A stretch of 64,000 nt of DNA, from positions 1 to 64,000 of the forward strand of contig NZ_JAMFLX010000023.1 of the NCBI RefSeq assembly GCF_023502345.1, written 5' to 3'. Below the pieces are notes generated by a model, which ran no database searches, was not told the origin of the DNA, and saw nothing but the letters and a program-made list of their open reading frames with translations. How positions within the stretch are numbered: the first letter of the stretch is position 1; each line of letters opens with the position of its first letter. The stretch comes from Parendozoicomonas callyspongiae (GTDB lineage: Bacteria; Pseudomonadota; Gammaproteobacteria; Pseudomonadales; Endozoicomonadaceae). Shown one piece after another: positions 44,541 to 53,590 of the stretch. The position numbers and the translations under genes were made by a program.

Positions 44541-45356
44541 TCAATGATTTTCAGATTTGGCAAAATCAGTTATTACTTCTACATCATTTGCAGGAATGAG
44601 TTTCCCAAATTTTTCTAACTTGTGGCTAACCAATTTCCAGGCCATATACTGTTCTTGTTGCTTTTGATCTGGCATTTCATAAGGAATAAGAATATCTCTA
44701 GGTAAAGCTTTTAGTGTTTCCAGTGTCCCTAGTTTTCCTTCCCAAAGATTTCCGTGTTCAATAATTTTTTGAGGCTCTTTCTGGTTGAAAAATAATGGGT
44801 GAATGGCGCGGGTAAACCCTTCATTTTCTTGAACCATTGGCATAGTTACTTTAAATATGCCTTGTTGCCCTAGAAGTTTTTTTCTAAACCGATTTTTGAC
44901 TTTAACACTTCTAACAATTTGAGCGACCTTTCTCTGTAACTGGAGCTCATAATCAGGGGCTTTGGCAAATTCATGCATGACATAGCGCTGGAATAAAATA
45001 TCAATCATCCCATCTTTGTCTTTTATCATCCGTACTCGTTCCGGGCTGAAACGCAGGATTGTTTCAAGTGGGCGCGCTAAGCTGTCAAATGCTGCCTGAG
45101 CTGTAATCTGGCGACCTTTAACTGCTTCTTCATAGAAGGCTAACTCTTCGTTTAGAGCCTTAATACCTTCTAGGTATACTTTCCTGTCAAGGTGGTTAAA
45201 AAAGTCACATATTCTTTTTGCTTTTGTTTTTTCAAGCCGATATGCAAAAACATTTAGCTGTGGGATAGCCATAATGACTCCCACGTTAGCGAATTCACCC
45301 GTTTCTGGGTAAGGCATGAATTGCACAATGGCATAATAGCAAGCGTACTTATTCAT
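44541..45356 (-). CDS. DUF3037-family protein, partner of the HipA-like kinase
   Basis: This 271-residue protein begins NKYACYYAIVQFMPYPETGEFANVG, the recognisable start of DUF3037 proteins. The function is unknown. The rest is helical and basic (LLGQQGIFKVTMPMV; a Lys/Arg-rich patch near 150-165). The ATG at 45356 overlaps the kinase stop (ATGA) and is preceded by GGAG; the frame's earlier start at 45368 is less likely. The pair is AT-richer than gyrA and serC, between which it is inserted. Such HipA-like/DUF3037 pairs recur in genomes (from memory), which suggests a two-protein module. Confidence 0.82.
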   Translation of the reverse strand: MNKYACYYAIVQFMPYPETGEFANVGVIMAIPQLNVFAYRLEKTKAKRICDFFNHLDRKVYLEGIKALNEELAFYEEAVKGRQITAQAAFDSLARPLETILRFSPERVRMIKDKDGMIDILFQRYVMHEFAKAPDYELQLQRKVAQIVRSVKVKNRFRKKLLGQQGIFKVTMPMVQENEGFTRAIHPLFFNQKEPQKIIEHGNLWEGKLGTLETLKALPRDILIPYEMPDQKQQEQYMAWKLVSHKLEKFGKLIPANDVEVITDFAKSENH

Positions 45357-46087
45357 TTCATGCTCCAAAATTCGCTGGATCTATACATTTCCAGTGTGGC
45401 TAAAAGAGCCTCAGAGTCTAACTCAAAGGGCCTGGTTTCCTCAAGGTCGTGCCAAGGCCATATCCTCTTAACAGTATCGACTGCAGACTCAAATACAGTA
45501 ATAGCCTTGTCCATTCGTGCCTGATACTCCTGAATGGCAACCATATCACCAAATACTGTATCTTTTGCACCAGAGAATATGTGCGTTTTAAAAAATGACG
45601 CTTCGTCAAATTCACAGTCGAATGCCAGGTTGTGATCAATGACGGATAGTTTTTGTTCACTCGCGGTCCATAGTAAATTGGGGTTGTCAGGGGTCCTATC
45701 ACAATTTTTAACCCACCAGTCAAATACCAAAATGTCTGACTTTAAATTATTAGACACTTTCTTGGGCATTTTGTTCGGCTCAAGCCAGTTTGCTTGTTTT
45801 ACTTCTCTAGAACCGAAGCAGATACCATGACCTGCGTCTCTTAAGCTATCGTTGCGTAAAGAGTGGTATAAGCACTCGTTAATTTCTACTAGACAAAAGT
45901 CGGCAACAGGTAGTCCAAATTCTTTTGCGAGGTGTCCGCAAATCCACTCTTTAGCTTGGTCTTCTCGGCCGACTTTGTATCCTTTAACATAATAAAACTC
46001 ACCGTCCTCACCTTCGCAGCGGTGAACTCCGCTCATTCCTTGCGTTGTTTTTCCGATGATTTCGTCAATCTGAATAGGCTGATCCAA
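45353..46087 (-). CDS. HipA-like protein kinase (HipA_2 type)
   Basis: This 244-residue protein is much shorter than HipA (about 440) and corresponds to its kinase core. Visible elements are the ATP-binding Lys35 in YYVKGY, a catalytic loop NCDRTPDN (Asp130, Asn135) matching the HipA D-R-x3-N pattern, and the metal-binding Asp151 in VIDHNLAF. No HipB-type HTH antitoxin is adjacent; the overlapping partner is DUF3037. It may phosphorylate a translation factor or its partner, as in toxin-antitoxin or defence modules, but the substrate cannot be read from sequence. Confidence 0.85.
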   Translation of the reverse strand: MDQPIQIDEIIGKTTQGMSGVHRCEGEDGEFYYVKGYKVGREDQAKEWICGHLAKEFGLPVADFCLVEINECLYHSLRNDSLRDAGHGICFGSREVKQANWLEPNKMPKKVSNNLKSDILVFDWWVKNCDRTPDNPNLLWTASEQKLSVIDHNLAFDCEFDEASFFKTHIFSGAKDTVFGDMVAIQEYQARMDKAITVFESAVDTVKRIWPWHDLEETRPFELDSEALLATLEMYRSSEFWSMK

Positions 46088-46373
46088 TCCGTATGGCTCC
46101 CCAAAGCGTGGTAGTGAAGTTTTCTACAGTTCGTAGGGTTCTTTTTTTATGGCTTTCTGTCAATGCACTCTAGCTTGAGTATTTTGTGAATTTTTTAAGA
46201 ATGATTGAGTTTTACTTTGGTTTTTCTCTTTTGTTTTTGCAAAACTTAAGATGCACAAAGTTATAAAGAATGACTGGTCATATTGTAATTATCGCGTGCT
46301 TTTTCCCCCATATCCGGTTATTTTTCGCTGATAATAATCTCAACCCTTAGCGGGATCAGCATAATCAGGTTTT

Positions 46374-47468
46374 ATGGGCACAGATACATACAGAGCGCAT
46401 AACTTCAGCGCAGGACCAGCAGCACTTCCCACCGAAGTTCTTGAGCAGGCACGAGATGAGATGCTGAACTGGCAGGATCGTGGCCTGTCAGTGATGGAAA
46501 TCAGTCATCGTAACCCGGCTTATATGGCAGTTGCCAAAGAGGCTGAGCAGGATCTGCGTGACCTGTTAAGCATTCCTGATAACTACCGGGTTATTTTTAT
46601 GTCCGGTGGAGCCACTTCCCAGTTTGCCATGGTGCCCCTCAACCTTCTGGGTAATGGCGGGCGTGCTGATTATGTGGATACCGGGCACTGGTCGCTGAAA
46701 GCGATTCGTGAAGGCGGTCGTTTTGGTGAGGTGAATGTAGTCTGCAGCAGTGAAGAGCAGAGTTACACCACTATCCCTGACCGTTCCGAATGGAAGCTTG
46801 ATCCAGAAGCGGCCTATGTACATTACACCCCGAATGAAACCATTGGTGGTCTGGAATTTATGGATATTCCGGATGTTGGTGATGTGCCACTGGTGGCGGA
46901 TATGTCTTCCACCATTCTGTCCCGCTCGCTGGATGTCAGCAAATATGGTGTGATCTATGCCGGAGCCCAGAAGAATATTGGTCAGGCTGGCATTACCGTG
47001 GTGATTATCCGGGATGATCTGCTAGGTAAAGCCGCCGATGCCTGCCCCACTTTATGGAACTACCAGCAGGTGGCTGATAATGATTCCATGCTTAATACAC
47101 CGCCGACATTTGCTTTATATATCTGTGGTCTGGTGTTTAAGTGGCTGAAGCGCCAGGGTGGTGTGGAAGCTATGGAGAAAATCAATAAGCGTAAGGCTGA
47201 GAAGCTTTATAAGGCCATTGATTCCAGTGACTTCTACAGCAATCCTATTGATCCACGCTATCGCTCCTGGATGAATGTCCCTTTCCGTTTGAAGAGCGAT
47301 GACTTTAACGCTGAGTTTCTGCAGGAAGCCGAGAAGGCCGGGCTATTGAACCTGAAAGGTCACCGCGCTGTCGGTGGTATGCGTGCCAGTATTTATAATG
47401 CGGTATCGGAAGATTCTGTGGATGCATTGATTTCCTTTATGGCTGAGTTTGAGCGCAAGCACGACTAG
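46374..47468 (+). CDS. serC: SerC, phosphoserine aminotransferase
   Basis: This 364-residue PLP enzyme of serine and pyridoxal phosphate synthesis has HNFSAGPAALP at its start, SHRNPAY, FMSGGATSQFAMVPLNLL and the PLP Lys in YAGAQKNIGQAG. The length is standard. It is separated from gyrA by the HipA-like pair, whereas in Pseudomonas serC lies directly in the aromatic block. A terminator follows, so it is not cotranscribed with pheA here. Confidence 0.97.
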   Translation: MGTDTYRAHNFSAGPAALPTEVLEQARDEMLNWQDRGLSVMEISHRNPAYMAVAKEAEQDLRDLLSIPDNYRVIFMSGGATSQFAMVPLNLLGNGGRADYVDTGHWSLKAIREGGRFGEVNVVCSSEEQSYTTIPDRSEWKLDPEAAYVHYTPNETIGGLEFMDIPDVGDVPLVADMSSTILSRSLDVSKYGVIYAGAQKNIGQAGITVVIIRDDLLGKAADACPTLWNYQQVADNDSMLNTPPTFALYICGLVFKWLKRQGGVEAMEKINKRKAEKLYKAIDSSDFYSNPIDPRYRSWMNVPFRLKSDDFNAEFLQEAEKAGLLNLKGHRAVGGMRASIYNAVSEDSVDALISFMAEFERKHD

Positions 47469-47482
47469 CCAGCGATCTTGTT

Positions 47483-47520
47483 AAAAAACGGTAGCGGTAT
47501 ACAAGCCCCTACCGTTTTTT
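47483..47520 (+). terminator. Rho-independent terminator of serC
   Basis: AAAAAACGGTAG (47483-47494) pairs with CTACCGTTTTTT (47509-47520). It is symmetric and can also end the convergent nreB transcript. Confidence 0.9.
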
Positions 47521-47540
47521 ATGCCTGATGTTTTTGATAT

Positions 47541-48833
47541 TTATGGTTTCACTGGCCACTCCGGGTGGTCAATATCAATAACGAAATGGTGGCTGTGAAC
47601 TGTTTCTGGCTCGCCATCATTCCCCGGGTGTGCATGTTCCAACTCTTCAGGGTCATGTTTGGGGTAGGTTTTCAGGGCAACAAGTAAACCAGCCAGACTG
47701 AGAGCGGTCATCATCATAAATGCATGGGTCAGTCCAAGTGTTGCACTGCCCCAGCCTGCCAGCAGATAGGTAAAGAACCAGCAGAGGTGAGACAGTGAAA
47801 AGTTGGCAGCAAAAAATGCCGGTGAATCACTTTCTCTACAGGAGCGGTTAATCAATGCTCCAACTGGTGTCTGAATCAGGGAGGTTCCCATTCCCAGCAC
47901 AAACCACAAAAGCAAAAAGACAGACCATGAAGGCAGGCTGATACCAACAGCCAGTGCTGCCACAATCATGATGCAGCCGGTTAGAATAACGGAACGGATT
48001 TCATGCTTCTTCAGCCAGCGGGGCAGATTCAGTGCAATCAGCATGGAACCAAACCCCATAGCTGCCATTGCCATGGCTGTTTCCTGTTCGCTCTTATTCA
48101 GCGCCTCACTGACATAAATCACGGTATTCACAATCGCCATTGCGCTGGCGCTGGCAACAGCCATATAGGCTCCCAGTACAGCTCTTAGTCTTGGTGTTTT
48201 GAGGTAGGAGCGGATGCCAAACTGCAGATTATGGATAATGCTTTTCTTTCTCTCCGGTTGCAGGGCGGCAGGAATCACAGCCGTGATAATCAATGCTCCT
48301 GAAAGCAGGAAAGTGATGGCATCAGCAATAAATAATCCACGAAAGGACATGACTGTCAGCAGAAGGCCGGCCAGTGTCGGGCTGAGCAGTTGCTCAAGAT
48401 CGTAAGCCAGGCGACTCCACGACAGTGCTTTCATATACTGCTGCTTATCTGGCAGAACCTGGGGCAGCACAGATTGGTAAACCGGAGTAAATCCCGCAGA
48501 ACAACTGTTTATCGCCAGGATCAGCAGATAGATATGCCAGATTTCGCTCACAAAAGGCAGCAGAAGAATCAAGCCTGCGCGTACCAGGTCCAGCCCTGCC
48601 AGCCACTGTTTACGCGGCAGCTTATGAGCAAAGGCACCGATAACGGGAGCCAGAATCACATAAGCAAACATCTTCAGGGCCAGCGCAGTCCCAAGAACAG
48701 AACCTGCCCTGTCTCCGGCCAGGTTGTAGGCCAGCAGAGCCAGGGCAATGGTGCTGATACCTGTTCCTGCCAGAGAGGTAATCTGGGCGAAGAACAGGTG
48801 GCGGTAGTTTCTGTTACTGAGTAATACGTTCAT
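47541..48833 (-). CDS. MFS exporter, NreB-like (nickel-export type) with His-rich tail
   Basis: This 430-residue transporter has 12 hydrophobic segments of the major facilitator fold. The N-terminus (NYRHLFFAQITSLAGTGISTIALALLAYNLAG) and the region AFTPVYQSVLPQVLPD resemble the NreB group of nickel exporters, from memory. The C-terminal tail (about 392-430) has seven His residues (LEHAHPG, VHSHHF, DHPEW), as expected for metal handling. It is the third gene after murE2 and dacA, with a 26-base gap. Export of nickel, another metal, or a small product of the upstream ligase are all open. Confidence 0.8.
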   Translation of the reverse strand: MNVLLSNRNYRHLFFAQITSLAGTGISTIALALLAYNLAGDRAGSVLGTALALKMFAYVILAPVIGAFAHKLPRKQWLAGLDLVRAGLILLLPFVSEIWHIYLLILAINSCSAGFTPVYQSVLPQVLPDKQQYMKALSWSRLAYDLEQLLSPTLAGLLLTVMSFRGLFIADAITFLLSGALIITAVIPAALQPERKKSIIHNLQFGIRSYLKTPRLRAVLGAYMAVASASAMAIVNTVIYVSEALNKSEQETAMAMAAMGFGSMLIALNLPRWLKKHEIRSVILTGCIMIVAALAVGISLPSWSVFLLLWFVLGMGTSLIQTPVGALINRSCRESDSPAFFAANFSLSHLCWFFTYLLAGWGSATLGLTHAFMMMTALSLAGLLVALKTYPKHDPEELEHAHPGNDGEPETVHSHHFVIDIDHPEWPVKP

Positions 48834-48859
48834 TGACGTCCGGTGTTTTCAATACTAAG

Positions 48860-50041
48860 TCAGGAAAAAAGCTGGCCAAACAGTTCACTGAAAAACAGTT
48901 TCAGGCTGTCCAGCAGACGTTTGAAGAAACCACCCTGTTCAATAGTTTCTGCGGCAACCAGGGCAACTTCTTTTACAGTTTCGTTATCTATGGTCCAGCT
49001 GGCAGTGCCGACAACATCGCCTTTGGCTATCGGAGCCTGCAGTGGTTCGTTGATCTGGTACTGAACATCAATCTTCTTCAACTGGCTTTTCGGCAGTGTC
49101 ATATAGACATTATTCGGCACCGTGATATCCAGCTGATCTTCGGCTCCTTTCCAGATGATTTCAGTCAGGGCAGGTTTGTCGGCAGGAACAAGAAGTTCAG
49201 TATCGTAAAAGCGGAAACCGTAGGTCAGCAGGTTTCGACTTTGGGAGATACGGGCATTACGGCTGGGGGTGCCCATCACTACGCTGATAAGGCGCATATC
49301 ATCCTGAATGGCGGAGGAGACCAGGCTGTAACCCGCTTTGGAGGTGTAGCCGGTTTTCATGCCATCCACGTTCAGGGAGTTATCCCACAGCAGCTTGTTG
49401 CGGTTGGTTTGAGTAATACCGTTCCAGGTGAATTCCTTTTCCTTGTAAATGTCGTATACCTGAGGGGTGTCCTGAATCAGACGTCGGGCAAGGATGGCCA
49501 TATCCTTGGGAGTAGTGGCAATGCCCTTGCCATCAAGGCCGTGAGCATTAACAAATCGGGTGCCGGTCATGCCGATCTGTTGGGCCCAGCCGTTCATCAG
49601 CTCAACAAAAGCCTGTTCGCTGCCGGCAATATGCTCAGCAAGAGCTACGCAGGCATCATTGCCTGACTGGATCATGATTCCCCGCAGCAGGTTGGCAACG
49701 GAAATCTTGTCGCCAGGCTCAATAAACATTTTTGATGAATCGGGGAAGTAACGGGACCAGGCCTTGCGGCCGACGGTGACAATATCGTCCATGGCCAGGC
49801 GGCCATTGTTGATTTCCTGACCGGCAACAAAGGCGGTCATGATTTTTGTCAGGCTGGCAGGTGCAAGCTGGGTTTCGGCATTATCTGAAGCGATCACTTT
49901 GCCGGAATCAAAATCCATCAGCACATAACCCTTGGCATTCAGGTTGGGTGCCTTGGGAATGATAGTGACAGCGTTAGCTGAAACTGCTGCTAGTGCCAGT
50001 GTTCCGGTTAGAGCAAGGTTTTTCAGGAAAGTTACAGACAT
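48860..50041 (-). CDS. dacA: D-alanyl-D-alanine carboxypeptidase (PBP5/6 family)
   Basis: This 393-residue penicillin-binding protein has a signal peptide (LALTGTLALAAVSANA), the catalytic SLTK (63-66), SGN (126-128) and KTG (229-231), a C-terminal beta domain and a final amphipathic anchor helix (FFKRLLDSLKLFFSELFGQLF). It removes terminal D-Ala from muropeptides at the outer face of the inner membrane. Its ATG overlaps the end of murE2 by 10 bases, so it is coupled to that ligase, which is unusual for a housekeeping dacA. It may be a paralogue. Confidence 0.93.
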   Translation of the reverse strand: MSVTFLKNLALTGTLALAAVSANAVTIIPKAPNLNAKGYVLMDFDSGKVIASDNAETQLAPASLTKIMTAFVAGQEINNGRLAMDDIVTVGRKAWSRYFPDSSKMFIEPGDKISVANLLRGIMIQSGNDACVALAEHIAGSEQAFVELMNGWAQQIGMTGTRFVNAHGLDGKGIATTPKDMAILARRLIQDTPQVYDIYKEKEFTWNGITQTNRNKLLWDNSLNVDGMKTGYTSKAGYSLVSSAIQDDMRLISVVMGTPSRNARISQSRNLLTYGFRFYDTELLVPADKPALTEIIWKGAEDQLDITVPNNVYMTLPKSQLKKIDVQYQINEPLQAPIAKGDVVGTASWTIDNETVKEVALVAAETIEQGGFFKRLLDSLKLFFSELFGQLFS

Positions 50042-51549
50042 TGATAACTCGAGGCGTTAGGTGTGTGATCTGGTTGAAAGCGTTTCTGGGCAAGTTGAAT
50101 GGCGGCCCGGTCTCCGATATAGGGAGTGGGCTGGCTTTTATCAGCTTGCATATACTGCCAGGTTTCTGGCCCTTTCCCGCAAATTACCAGAACATCATCC
50201 GCTTGTAATTCCGCTAATGCCCTATCAATGGCTTTGATACGATCTGGCTCAAGAAAAAATCGGTTGCTGACAGCACTTTGAGACATGGCCGCAAGAATAG
50301 TGGTCAGATCGACTCCCAGCGGGTTGTGGCAGGTAAACCAGCAAAGGTCAGCAGTTTCAGTACAGAGTCGGCCAAACTCCCCGGCATCATCCAGCCGATC
50401 CCCTGTGATACCAGCCACCAGCAGAATACGACCTTTGGTATGTGGTCGTATATTGTGAAGAAGGTGGCTTATACCGTCACAGTTATGGGCGTAGTCAATC
50501 AGAACAGACCCACCCTGAGGGAGTGTTATGGGTTCGCAGCGCCCTGGCACAGGTTGAAGAGAGGTCAGCCGCTGCGCTGAGGATTCAAGATTTCCGGTAA
50601 TCTCCTGCAGCGCTGCCAGGATGGCCAGGCTGTTCACGATATTAAAGGTAAACGGCAGTTGCAGGGTGATAGGGAAAGATTGACCTTTACTGCAAATCTG
50701 AAACTGTGAATGCTGGTTACTCAGCTTTATCTCTGAAGCATAAATATCGGCACCAGGATCGCGGGTGCTGATAGTTATGGTTCTGGCCCGTCCCCGGCAG
50801 CGGTCTTTAATAGCGCAGGCCATTTCATCGTCCAGATTGATAATAACCATGCCACCGGGCTTAAGCCGGTCGATCAGGCTGAGTTTGGACTGGATATAGC
50901 GGCTGCGGCTGCCGTGGTAATCGAGATGATCTTCTTTCAGGTTGGTGAAGATTGCGATATCAAAGTCAATCATATCAGCCCGCCCTTGGTCCAGAGCGTG
51001 GCTGCTGACTTCCATGACATGATGAGTGACCCCGGCCGCAATCATATTGGACATCTGGTTAGCCAGTTCCACCGGGCCGGGGGTGGTATTCACGGTCGGG
51101 TGTTTATAACTGGCAAAGTGACAACCAAGTGTGCCGGTATAAGCTGCCGTATACTCCTGCCCGAGAAGCTGCATCAGGCCGTAGGCAACTGTCGTTTTAC
51201 CATTGGTACCGGTGATGCCGATATTCAGCATCCGATCCTGGGGGAATTGATAGTAGCGATAAATCAGTCCAAGACTCATTGAGTCATCAGGCATCACAAT
51301 ATTGGGAACAGTAATATCAAGCTTTCTGCTGCTGATAACACCGCAGGCACCTTGTTTGATGGCATCCAGAGCAAAGGTGTGGCTGTCGATCTGTTGCCCC
51401 TGCTGGCAGATAAAGATATCGCCGACATTGACAGAGCGGCTGTCTGTTTCAAATTTACCGGTAAAGTTCAACTGCTGGAGCTGGGTCAGAGCCTGCTCCA
51501 TGGCAAAGCTCATATTATGAGACTGGGAAAAAACATCAAAGTAGGCCAT
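50032..51549 (-). CDS. MurE-family ligase paralogue lacking the diaminopimelate motif
   Basis: This 505-residue Mur ligase has the N-terminal DSRSVNVGDIF, P-loop GTNGKTT (114-120), NTTPGPVE, MEVSSHALDQGR, FTNLKEDHLDYHG, a carbamoylated-Lys candidate (Lys222) and DYAHNCDG (352-359). These assign it to MurE rather than MurC, D or F. The amino-acid selecting motif, DNPR in Gram-negative MurE, reads CHNPL (407-411); Asp and Arg needed for meso-diaminopimelate are gone. The gene lies outside any division/cell-wall cluster and beside dacA, a metal-type MFS and an ABC importer. I infer a specialised ligase adding a different amino acid, perhaps to a non-murein substrate. Confidence 0.9.
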   Translation of the reverse strand: MAYFDVFSQSHNMSFAMEQALTQLQQLNFTGKFETDSRSVNVGDIFICQQGQQIDSHTFALDAIKQGACGVISSRKLDITVPNIVMPDDSMSLGLIYRYYQFPQDRMLNIGITGTNGKTTVAYGLMQLLGQEYTAAYTGTLGCHFASYKHPTVNTTPGPVELANQMSNMIAAGVTHHVMEVSSHALDQGRADMIDFDIAIFTNLKEDHLDYHGSRSRYIQSKLSLIDRLKPGGMVIINLDDEMACAIKDRCRGRARTITISTRDPGADIYASEIKLSNQHSQFQICSKGQSFPITLQLPFTFNIVNSLAILAALQEITGNLESSAQRLTSLQPVPGRCEPITLPQGGSVLIDYAHNCDGISHLLHNIRPHTKGRILLVAGITGDRLDDAGEFGRLCTETADLCWFTCHNPLGVDLTTILAAMSQSAVSNRFFLEPDRIKAIDRALAELQADDVLVICGKGPETWQYMQADKSQPTPYIGDRAAIQLAQKRFQPDHTPNASSYQCL

Positions 51550-51606
51550 TTTCTACGATTAGTCAGTGACGAGGGCATGAGGCTATTGTACGGTTGCAGC
51601 CTTAAC

Positions 51607-51629
51607 CAGTTAAATCGAATATTCTGCTT
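51607..51629 (+). promoter_or_regulatory. Candidate LysR operator between murE2 and lysR
   Basis: A 23-base site with core GTTAAATCGAATATTCTG contains the palindrome GAATATTC. It lies 58 bases before murE2 and 7 bases before the LysR gene, so it could serve both regulation and autoregulation. A near-copy (20 of 23 identical) lies upstream of the ABC importer at 58207-58229 in the same orientation relative to the target gene. Confidence 0.65.
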
Positions 51630-51635
51630 AAAACT

Positions 51636-52625
51636 ATGAGCAATATCAATTGGAAGGGAGTTGATCTTAACCTTCTGCTGACTTTCGATGCCTTGATGGT
51701 GCAGCGCAGTGTTTCCAGGGCAGCGGAACAGATGCATCTGGGGCAGTCAGCCATGAGTTATAACCTCAACCGCTTGCGCAAACTGCTGAAAGATCCACTG
51801 TTTGAACGGCAGGGACATATCATGGTGCCCACCCGCAGGGCAGAGGATCTGGCACCCAGGATACAGGCTGTACTGACGGCTATCCGGGATGACATATTGC
51901 AGCCAGCTTCTTTTGTACCCGGGGAATATTGCGGCCGTATCCAGATTGGGCTGAACGATTATACCGAGCTGGTCTTTGGTCCGGTTCTATTTGATGCCCT
52001 TATGCAGCAGGCACCGGGATGCCAGATTGTTTTTCGGGCAGCAGATGACAGCAACTATCAGCAGCTGTTTGAGCAGGGTGAAATTGATCTGGCCATTGGA
52101 ACCTATCCAGAATTGCCTGAAGGTCTGGTTCGCCAGCAGCTTTACCGCGAAAAGCACGTTTGCCTGTTTGATAACAGTATGTTGCAGGTTGATCAGCCGA
52201 TTTCCCTCGAAGACTATCTGGCCACTCCCCAGGCGATGGTATCACCTACTGGTGAACTGGCGAGCCCCGTAGATAAGCGGTTAAGTAACCTTGGATACGA
52301 GAGGCATATGGTTTTGGGTTCTTCACGGTTTATTACTCTGCGCCATCTGTTGATTGGCCGGCGCCTGCTCTGTGTCATGGCAGAAATGATGGGGCGAACA
52401 GAGTTCTTCGCTCATAAACTGACTATCTGCCCGCCACCGGTTGAAGTGCCGGATTTTGATATTGAAATGATTCTGAAAAAACGCGATTGCAATCATCCCA
52501 GAATGCAGTGGTTAAGCAATCAGGTGCAGCAGGTGATCAAACAACATATCGCCAGTATTTTTGCCAAATCAGGTAAAAGCAGCGAGCAAAATGTCAGCCA
52601 GGCTGGGTTACCACAACCCGGCTGA
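51636..52625 (+). CDS. LysR-family regulator
   Basis: This 329-residue regulator has an N-terminal winged HTH (about 8-66: DLNLLLTFDALMVQRSVSRAAEQM, then QSAMSYNLNRLRKLL) of the NodD/SyrM-like branch and a periplasmic-binding-like effector domain (about 95-300). It is divergent from murE2 (86-base gap) and convergent with the importer operon (8-base gap), so it sits between two transcription units that share an operator-like motif. The ligand is unknown; a metal complex or peptide would fit the context. Confidence 0.92.
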   Translation: MSNINWKGVDLNLLLTFDALMVQRSVSRAAEQMHLGQSAMSYNLNRLRKLLKDPLFERQGHIMVPTRRAEDLAPRIQAVLTAIRDDILQPASFVPGEYCGRIQIGLNDYTELVFGPVLFDALMQQAPGCQIVFRAADDSNYQQLFEQGEIDLAIGTYPELPEGLVRQQLYREKHVCLFDNSMLQVDQPISLEDYLATPQAMVSPTGELASPVDKRLSNLGYERHMVLGSSRFITLRHLLIGRRLLCVMAEMMGRTEFFAHKLTICPPPVEVPDFDIEMILKKRDCNHPRMQWLSNQVQQVIKQHIASIFAKSGKSSEQNVSQAGLPQPG

Positions 52626-52633
52626 CAGGCTTT

Positions 52634-53590
52634 CTACACAAGGTGGCAGGCGATCAGACCTGATGGCCGTTGAGGTTGTAACGCTGGTTCGGCGTTTTTG
52701 CAGTTCTCTATGGCTCGCAGGCAGCGGGTATGGAAACGACAGCCTGATGGTGGATTCATCGGGCTGGGCGGATCGCCCTTCAGCACAATGCGCTGTCGGC
52801 TGCTTTCGATGCGAGGATCTGGTGATGGTACCGAAGAGAGCAGAGCCTGGGTGTAGGGATGAGCAGGCTGCTCAAACAGTTGCTCAGTGTTGTTGGCCTC
52901 CATAATCCGGCCCAGGTACATCACCGTCACACTGCTGCAGACTTCCCGTACAACTGACAGGTCATGGGTGATCATAACAATGGTCAGCCCCAGCTCCTTT
53001 TGCAGGCGGGCAAACAGGGCAACAATCTGGGCCTGAATCGAGACATCAAGTGCGCTTAACGGTTCATCACAGATCAGAATGGAAGGGTTTAATGCCAGGG
53101 CGCGGGCAATAGCGACCCGTTGTCGTTGACCACCGGAAAGTGATCTGGGTAGCCGATCCAGTGCGTTATGAGGCAGGCCAACCAGGTCGGCAAGTTCCAG
53201 AACCCGTCGGTGACGTTCGGCAGCTGTCCCTTTTCTGTGAATGAACAGGGGTTCTTCCAGAGACTGGTAGACAGTCTGCCGGCGGCTTAATGCCCCCAAA
53301 GGATTCTGGAAAACAAACTGAACATCCCGGGCCAGGGTTTTACGGTTTTTCAGCAGGCTGGTAATGCTTTGGCCTCGAATCAGAATATCGCCGGATGTTG
53401 CTTTCTGCAGACCAACTATGGTGCGTGCCAGAGTTGTTTTTCCGCAGCCGGACTCCCCGACAATGGCATGAAAGTCTCCTGCTGAAACTTCAAAGCTGAC
53501 TCCGTCAATAGCCCGCACAGGTTGGTTTTTGTGCTGGCCGGGAAAGTGTACTTTTAAGTCCTGAACTTCAATCACCGGATTACTGCTCAT
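52634..53590 (-). CDS. Nickel/peptide ABC importer ATPase (NikE/DppF type)
   Basis: This roughly 318-residue ATPase has Walker A GESGCGKTT, signature LSGGQRQRVAIARAL, Walker B ILICDEPLSALD and the C-terminal oligopeptide/dipeptide domain with the Cys-containing GCRFHTRC motif. The ATG at 53590 is preferred over a GTG at 53599 because AAGGTG precedes it. It overlaps the stop of the NikD-type gene. It is the last gene of the five-gene importer. Confidence 0.92.
   Translation of the reverse strand: MSSNPVIEVQDLKVHFPGQHKNQPVRAIDGVSFEVSAGDFHAIVGESGCGKTTLARTIVGLQKATSGDILIRGQSITSLLKNRKTLARDVQFVFQNPLGALSRRQTVYQSLEEPLFIHRKGTAAERHRRVLELADLVGLPHNALDRLPRSLSGGQRQRVAIARALALNPSILICDEPLSALDVSIQAQIVALFARLQKELGLTIVMITHDLSVVREVCSSVTVMYLGRIMEANNTEQLFEQPAHPYTQALLSSVPSPDPRIESSRQRIVLKGDPPSPMNPPSGCRFHTRCLRAIENCKNAEPALQPQRPSGLIACHLV

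Noticed and set aside
48833-49666. 277-codon open frame on the plus strand
   Set aside because: It lies opposite dacA, which carries all penicillin-binding protein motifs; the plus-strand translation has no recognisable domain.
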